DNA of 64,000 nt from Planctomycetota bacterium. Lineage in GTDB: Bacteria; Planctomycetota; Planctomycetia; Pirellulales; UBA1268. Made by a program: the position numbers and the translations under genes. The notes under the pieces are model-generated. The model worked only from the letters and a program-made list of their open reading frames with translations. It did no database searches and had not been told where the DNA came from. Of this stretch, positions 62,561 to 64,000 are shown one piece after another. The DNA lies in the NCBI GenBank assembly GCA_003669605.1, contig QWOP01000070.1:1-64000 (forward strand). Direction: 5' to 3'. Position 1 is the first letter of the stretch. Each line of letters opens with the position of its first letter.

Positions 62561-64000
62561 TCAGTGGGTGGGAGTCTGGCCCCGCCATGCCGCCCGCAGG
62601 CGCTCGACGGGAATCTGGGCAGAGGCAGCGCCGTCCCGGCCGCGGACGGCGAGCAGTGGCGCGGCGGTGACGTCGCCGATCCATCCCCAGGGGATGTCGC
62701 CGAGCAGGCCGGCAATCCGTTCCACTGCCGCCGCGGAGACTTCGCAGACGAAGCGGCAAGGAGACTCGCCGAAGGCCACGGCCAAGTCGCGGTGCGGTCC
62801 GTGGGTGGCGTCGAGGATGGCAGGGGCACCCGTCAGGTCGATCGTCGCCCCGAGGCCGCCACCGATGGCCATCTCGGCAATCGCAGCGAGCAGGCCGCCG
62901 TCGGAGACATCATGGCAGGCGAGGATGTCGCCCGAACGGAGCAACCGAGCCACTGCCAGGAACGTCGAGCGACAGCCGGCAGCGTCGACCGCCGGTACCT
63001 TTCCGCCACGGACGATCCCCAGCCCTTCGAGTTGGCTGCCGGCGAGGTCGTCACGCGAGACGCCGATCACCACCAAGCGACTTCCGACGCGTTTCAGATC
63101 GGGAGTCACCACCTTCCGCACGTCATCCACCTGCCCCATGGCGGTGGCGAGCAGCGTGGGGGGAATGGAAAGTTCGCGGGCCTGGCCGTCGGCGTCGTGC
63201 CAGGCGAAGACGTTGTTGAGGCTGTCCTTCCCGGAGACGAACGGTGCGGAAAGGGCCACGGCGACATCGTGGCAGGCGCGGCAGGCCTCCACGAGCGTGC
63301 CGAGCGATTCGGGGCGGCGTGTATCGCCCCAGCAGAAGTTGTCGAGGAGCGCGATCCGGTCTGGGTCGGCACCGGTGGCGATCACGTTGGCCACCGCCTC
63401 GACGATCCCACCGGCTGCCATCTGCCACGGGTCGTGGGGGCCGATCCGGTGACGGAGGCCGACCCCCAACGCAATCCCCCGATCGCGACCGAGCACGCCC
63501 CGGATCACGGTGGCATCGGCGGGGCCCTCACCGGGACCGAGCAGTGGTTTGACCACACTGCAGCCTTGCACTTCATGGTCGTACTGGCGGATGATCCATT
63601 CCTTGCTGGCCACATCGGGCGCGGCCAGCACCGCCAAGAGGATGGCACTCAGATCGCTGGCTTCAGCCGACCAGGACAACGGCTCCTGGGGGACCGGCAC
63701 GCTCCGAGAGACCAGCCGCTGCCGGGGGCGGCCGTCGTGGAGAAAGTGGCACTCGATGTCCCCCACCACCCGCTGTTGCCAGCGGAGTTCGATCCGACCG
63801 GAGCCGCTGAAGGTGCCAATCACGGTCGCCTCGACCCCCTCGTCGGCAGCGATGCGGGCCAGTTTCTCCCAATCGCTTGGTGCCACCGCGAGCACCATCC
63901 GTTCCTGCGCTTCCGAGATCCACACTTCCGTGGCCGACAGCCCGTCGTACTTCAGCGGCACACTGTCGAGGTCGACCGTCGCGCCCAGTTCGACCCCCAT
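62561..64000 (-). CDS. purL: phosphoribosylformylglycinamidine synthase subunit PurL, C-terminal part (cut by window edge)
   Basis: The visible 479 residues open mid-protein and run to a normal stop. They include KYDGLSATEVWISEAQERMV, GRDRGIALGVGLRHRIGPHD, ALLDNFCWGD, SGKDSLNN, HDVSDGGLLAAIAEMAIGGG and a final beta-domain. These are the second half of PurL, the ATP-dependent amidotransferase acting with PurQ. The N-terminal half lies to the right of the window, so length and start are unknown. The Met at the edge is only the first in-frame ATG codon. Confidence 0.93.
   Translation of the reverse strand: MGVELGATVDLDSVPLKYDGLSATEVWISEAQERMVLAVAPSDWEKLARIAADEGVEATVIGTFSGSGRIELRWQQRVVGDIECHFLHDGRPRQRLVSRSVPVPQEPLSWSAEASDLSAILLAVLAAPDVASKEWIIRQYDHEVQGCSVVKPLLGPGEGPADATVIRGVLGRDRGIALGVGLRHRIGPHDPWQMAAGGIVEAVANVIATGADPDRIALLDNFCWGDTRRPESLGTLVEACRACHDVAVALSAPFVSGKDSLNNVFAWHDADGQARELSIPPTLLATAMGQVDDVRKVVTPDLKRVGSRLVVIGVSRDDLAGSQLEGLGIVRGGKVPAVDAAGCRSTFLAVARLLRSGDILACHDVSDGGLLAAIAEMAIGGGLGATIDLTGAPAILDATHGPHRDLAVAFGESPCRFVCEVSAAAVERIAGLLGDIPWGWIGDVTAAPLLAVRGRDGAASAQIPVERLRAAWRGQTPTH

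Overview
The window looks like chromosome of a planctomycete, probably of the Pirellulales group. It is GC-rich (roughly two thirds by eye). It carries gene types typical of that phylum: a prepilin-like DUF1559 protein, secreted PQQ-type beta-propellers, a DUF1080 (3-keto-disaccharide hydrolase-like) fusion, a SUMF1-fold protein, a PEP-CTERM protein, and many secreted or acidic proteins of no known function. Genes lie on both strands in short operons with 4-bp ATGA overlaps. I see no rRNA, tRNA, insertion sequence or CRISPR array. Lineage and families were judged by reading motifs, not by database search.

Layout. 0-4.2 kb: a possible left-edge gene with a perfect Rex/CRP-type palindrome upstream, two secreted proteins of unknown role, an M20 peptidase and a small secreted protein. 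4.4-11.8 kb: a metallo-beta-lactamase-fold hydrolase, then a tight operon of two dissimilar dynamin-like membrane GTPases, a binding-protein/permease fusion and its ATPase (polar amino acid uptake type). 11.8-17.3 kb: a cysteine-rich repeat protein, DUF1559 protein, methyltransferase, ABM protein, PabA/TrpG and MoeA. 17.3-22.1 kb: NagA-NagB, Gfo/Idh/MocA oxidoreductase, a bacterial CaMKII-association-domain protein, ThyX. 22.2-25.2 kb: a ferredoxin, a C-terminally short PII protein and a large secreted unknown.

25.2-32.7 kb is a leftward group of four secreted proteins: a SUMF1-like protein, two PQQ-type propellers and an SGNH-DUF1080 fusion. They probably work on extracytoplasmic substrates such as glycans, but no reaction can be assigned. 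32.9-36.1 kb holds SmpB, small unknowns and a 766-bp repeat-bearing gap. 36.2-40.6 kb has a histidine kinase, PurH, TrpC and an OmpR-type regulator; the two signalling genes may be partners although separated.

40.7-50.5 kb: an SDR epimerase, GNAT-like protein, quinone reductase, O-antigen-ligase-like membrane protein, YgiQ radical SAM enzyme, PDZ protein and APS kinase. 50.6-55.6 kb: an 18-bp tandem repeat and perfect hairpin, RpoD, a zinc-ribbon membrane protein, a second quinone reductase and a VWA protein. 55.7-59.1 kb: a large PEP-CTERM/PATR repeat protein of visibly lower GC, with related short palindromes on both sides. 59.2-64 kb: a CpaB/SAF-like protein, a lipoprotein-like unknown, PurQ and the C-terminal half of PurL, cut by the right edge.

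The most interesting candidates are the GTPase-pair/transporter operon, the ferredoxin/short-PII pair, the CaMKII-association-domain protein, the palindrome-flanked PEP-CTERM gene and the Rex-like operator at the left edge.
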